Shown here piece after piece: positions 63,212 through 64,000 of a stretch of DNA of 64,000 nt. Both the position numbers and the translations under genes were made by a program. The notes beneath the pieces are model-generated. The model saw nothing but the letters and a program-made list of their open reading frames with translations, was not told the DNA's origin and ran no database searches. This DNA comes from Manis javanica (Eukaryota; Chordata; Mammalia; Pholidota; Manidae): the NCBI RefSeq assembly GCF_040802235.1, contig NC_133172.1, forward strand, positions 62,689,613 to 62,753,612. The letters run 5' to 3'. The stretch's first letter is position 1. Every line of letters begins with the position of its first letter.

Positions 63212-63229
63212 ATAGACCAAGTTACTTTT

Positions 63230-64000
63230 AATGCTGTTTCCCCAGTAGGAACTTGTGGTTTGAGCACTGAGAGAGCCGTCAAGTCTCCTCTCTGGGTTCA
63301 TGGAACTGGCCAACTTTTTATAGAAGGGTTTCTACTCAACTGGAGAAACCTCTGTAAGAGGATGTGTATGCGGAAGTTGTCAAGTGTAGCCCCCACCATA
63401 AAAGTTGGCAAAAAGGGTTGAGTGGGGGTGCACACAGTAGTGCCCTAGGTCAACGCTCTGGTGAGGCTGGGAGCTCTGTGGACTGTAACACAAAAAACAC
63501 CATTGCTTGGAAGGAACCTTGAATTCTTTATAATTTTGGTCCAGTTTCTCAAAAAGGCCCAGAGAAAAGAGTGGCATTTCTTCTGCTTAGGGTTCTAAGA
63601 GCTCAAACTCATGCCCATTTTGGTAGAGAAACCAGCAGGTTTTCCACACCATTCTTCAGGACCGTGGCAATTTTCCAGGGTCAGCTAGCATAAACAATGC
63701 TTCCTGCTACCTGCATGGGGTTGGCTGTATGCTGTGTCCACGGGCATGTTGCAGAAGAGACCACAGACCACTGGACTGTACACGTGACAGGTCAGGTTTG
63801 CCCTTGTGTGTTTGGACGTGTGTGGAACACCTTTATCTGTTTCATGGAAGGAAAAGCAGTATTACTGCCTGTGGGCCCTCAGTCCCCACCTCTCATCACT
63901 GCTTCCCCGACTACATGCACCTGTCCACATGGCTAGCTTCTACTGTTTTTACGTGATGTAAATTCTTAATTAGCCTGTCGTTTAGATTGTATACATCATT
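63230..64000. other. Sequence downstream of MAP1LC3B
   Basis: No gene recognised. It may belong to a longer MAP1LC3B 3'UTR or to intergenic DNA. Confidence 0.4.

Overview
This window is nuclear DNA from a placental mammal. It has multi-exon genes with GT-AG splice junctions, three CpG islands, and many old L1, L2 and MIR remnants. I see no Alu, carnivore SINEC, ruminant Bov-tA or rodent B1 copies, so a human or mouse source is unlikely. The species is not identified. Gene order and orientation (C16orf95 minus, FBXO31 minus, MAP1LC3B plus) match what I recall of human 16q24.2.

Left end (1 to about 8.5 kb): two minus-strand exons of the C16orf95 orthologue (6053-6205 and 508-654). Both are in phase 0, and each encodes a copy of the same FGG..LP..PYWVP..LR module. 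A 2.7 kb L1 fragment sits in the intron between them. A CpG island at about 8.03-8.5 kb is a likely promoter for this gene, but I could not place its first exon.

Intergenic part (about 8.5-17.8 kb): GC-rich sequence with L1 and MIR fragments. It must also hold the FBXO31 3'UTR.

FBXO31 (17848-48543, minus): ten coding exons reconstruct in frame from ATG to stop. Nine of them give 535 residues, which fits the 539-residue human protein as I remember it. The tenth, at 35370-35456, is an 87-nt cassette that would insert 29 residues. FBXO31 is the substrate receptor of an SCF ubiquitin ligase active in the DNA-damage response.

Right end (about 53.9-63.2 kb): MAP1LC3B on the plus strand, complete in four coding exons (125 residues), with a CpG-island promoter. 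It encodes LC3B, the ubiquitin-like protein conjugated to autophagosome membranes. It diverges from FBXO31, with about 6 kb between the start codons.

I found no CRISPR array, prokaryotic feature or novel multi-gene system. The points most worth following up are the FBXO31 cassette exon, which shares an RDVY ending and 1-1 phase with the preceding exon; the duplicated C16orf95 module; an in-frame upstream ATG in MAP1LC3B; and a perfect 78-bp tandem duplication inside an old L1.
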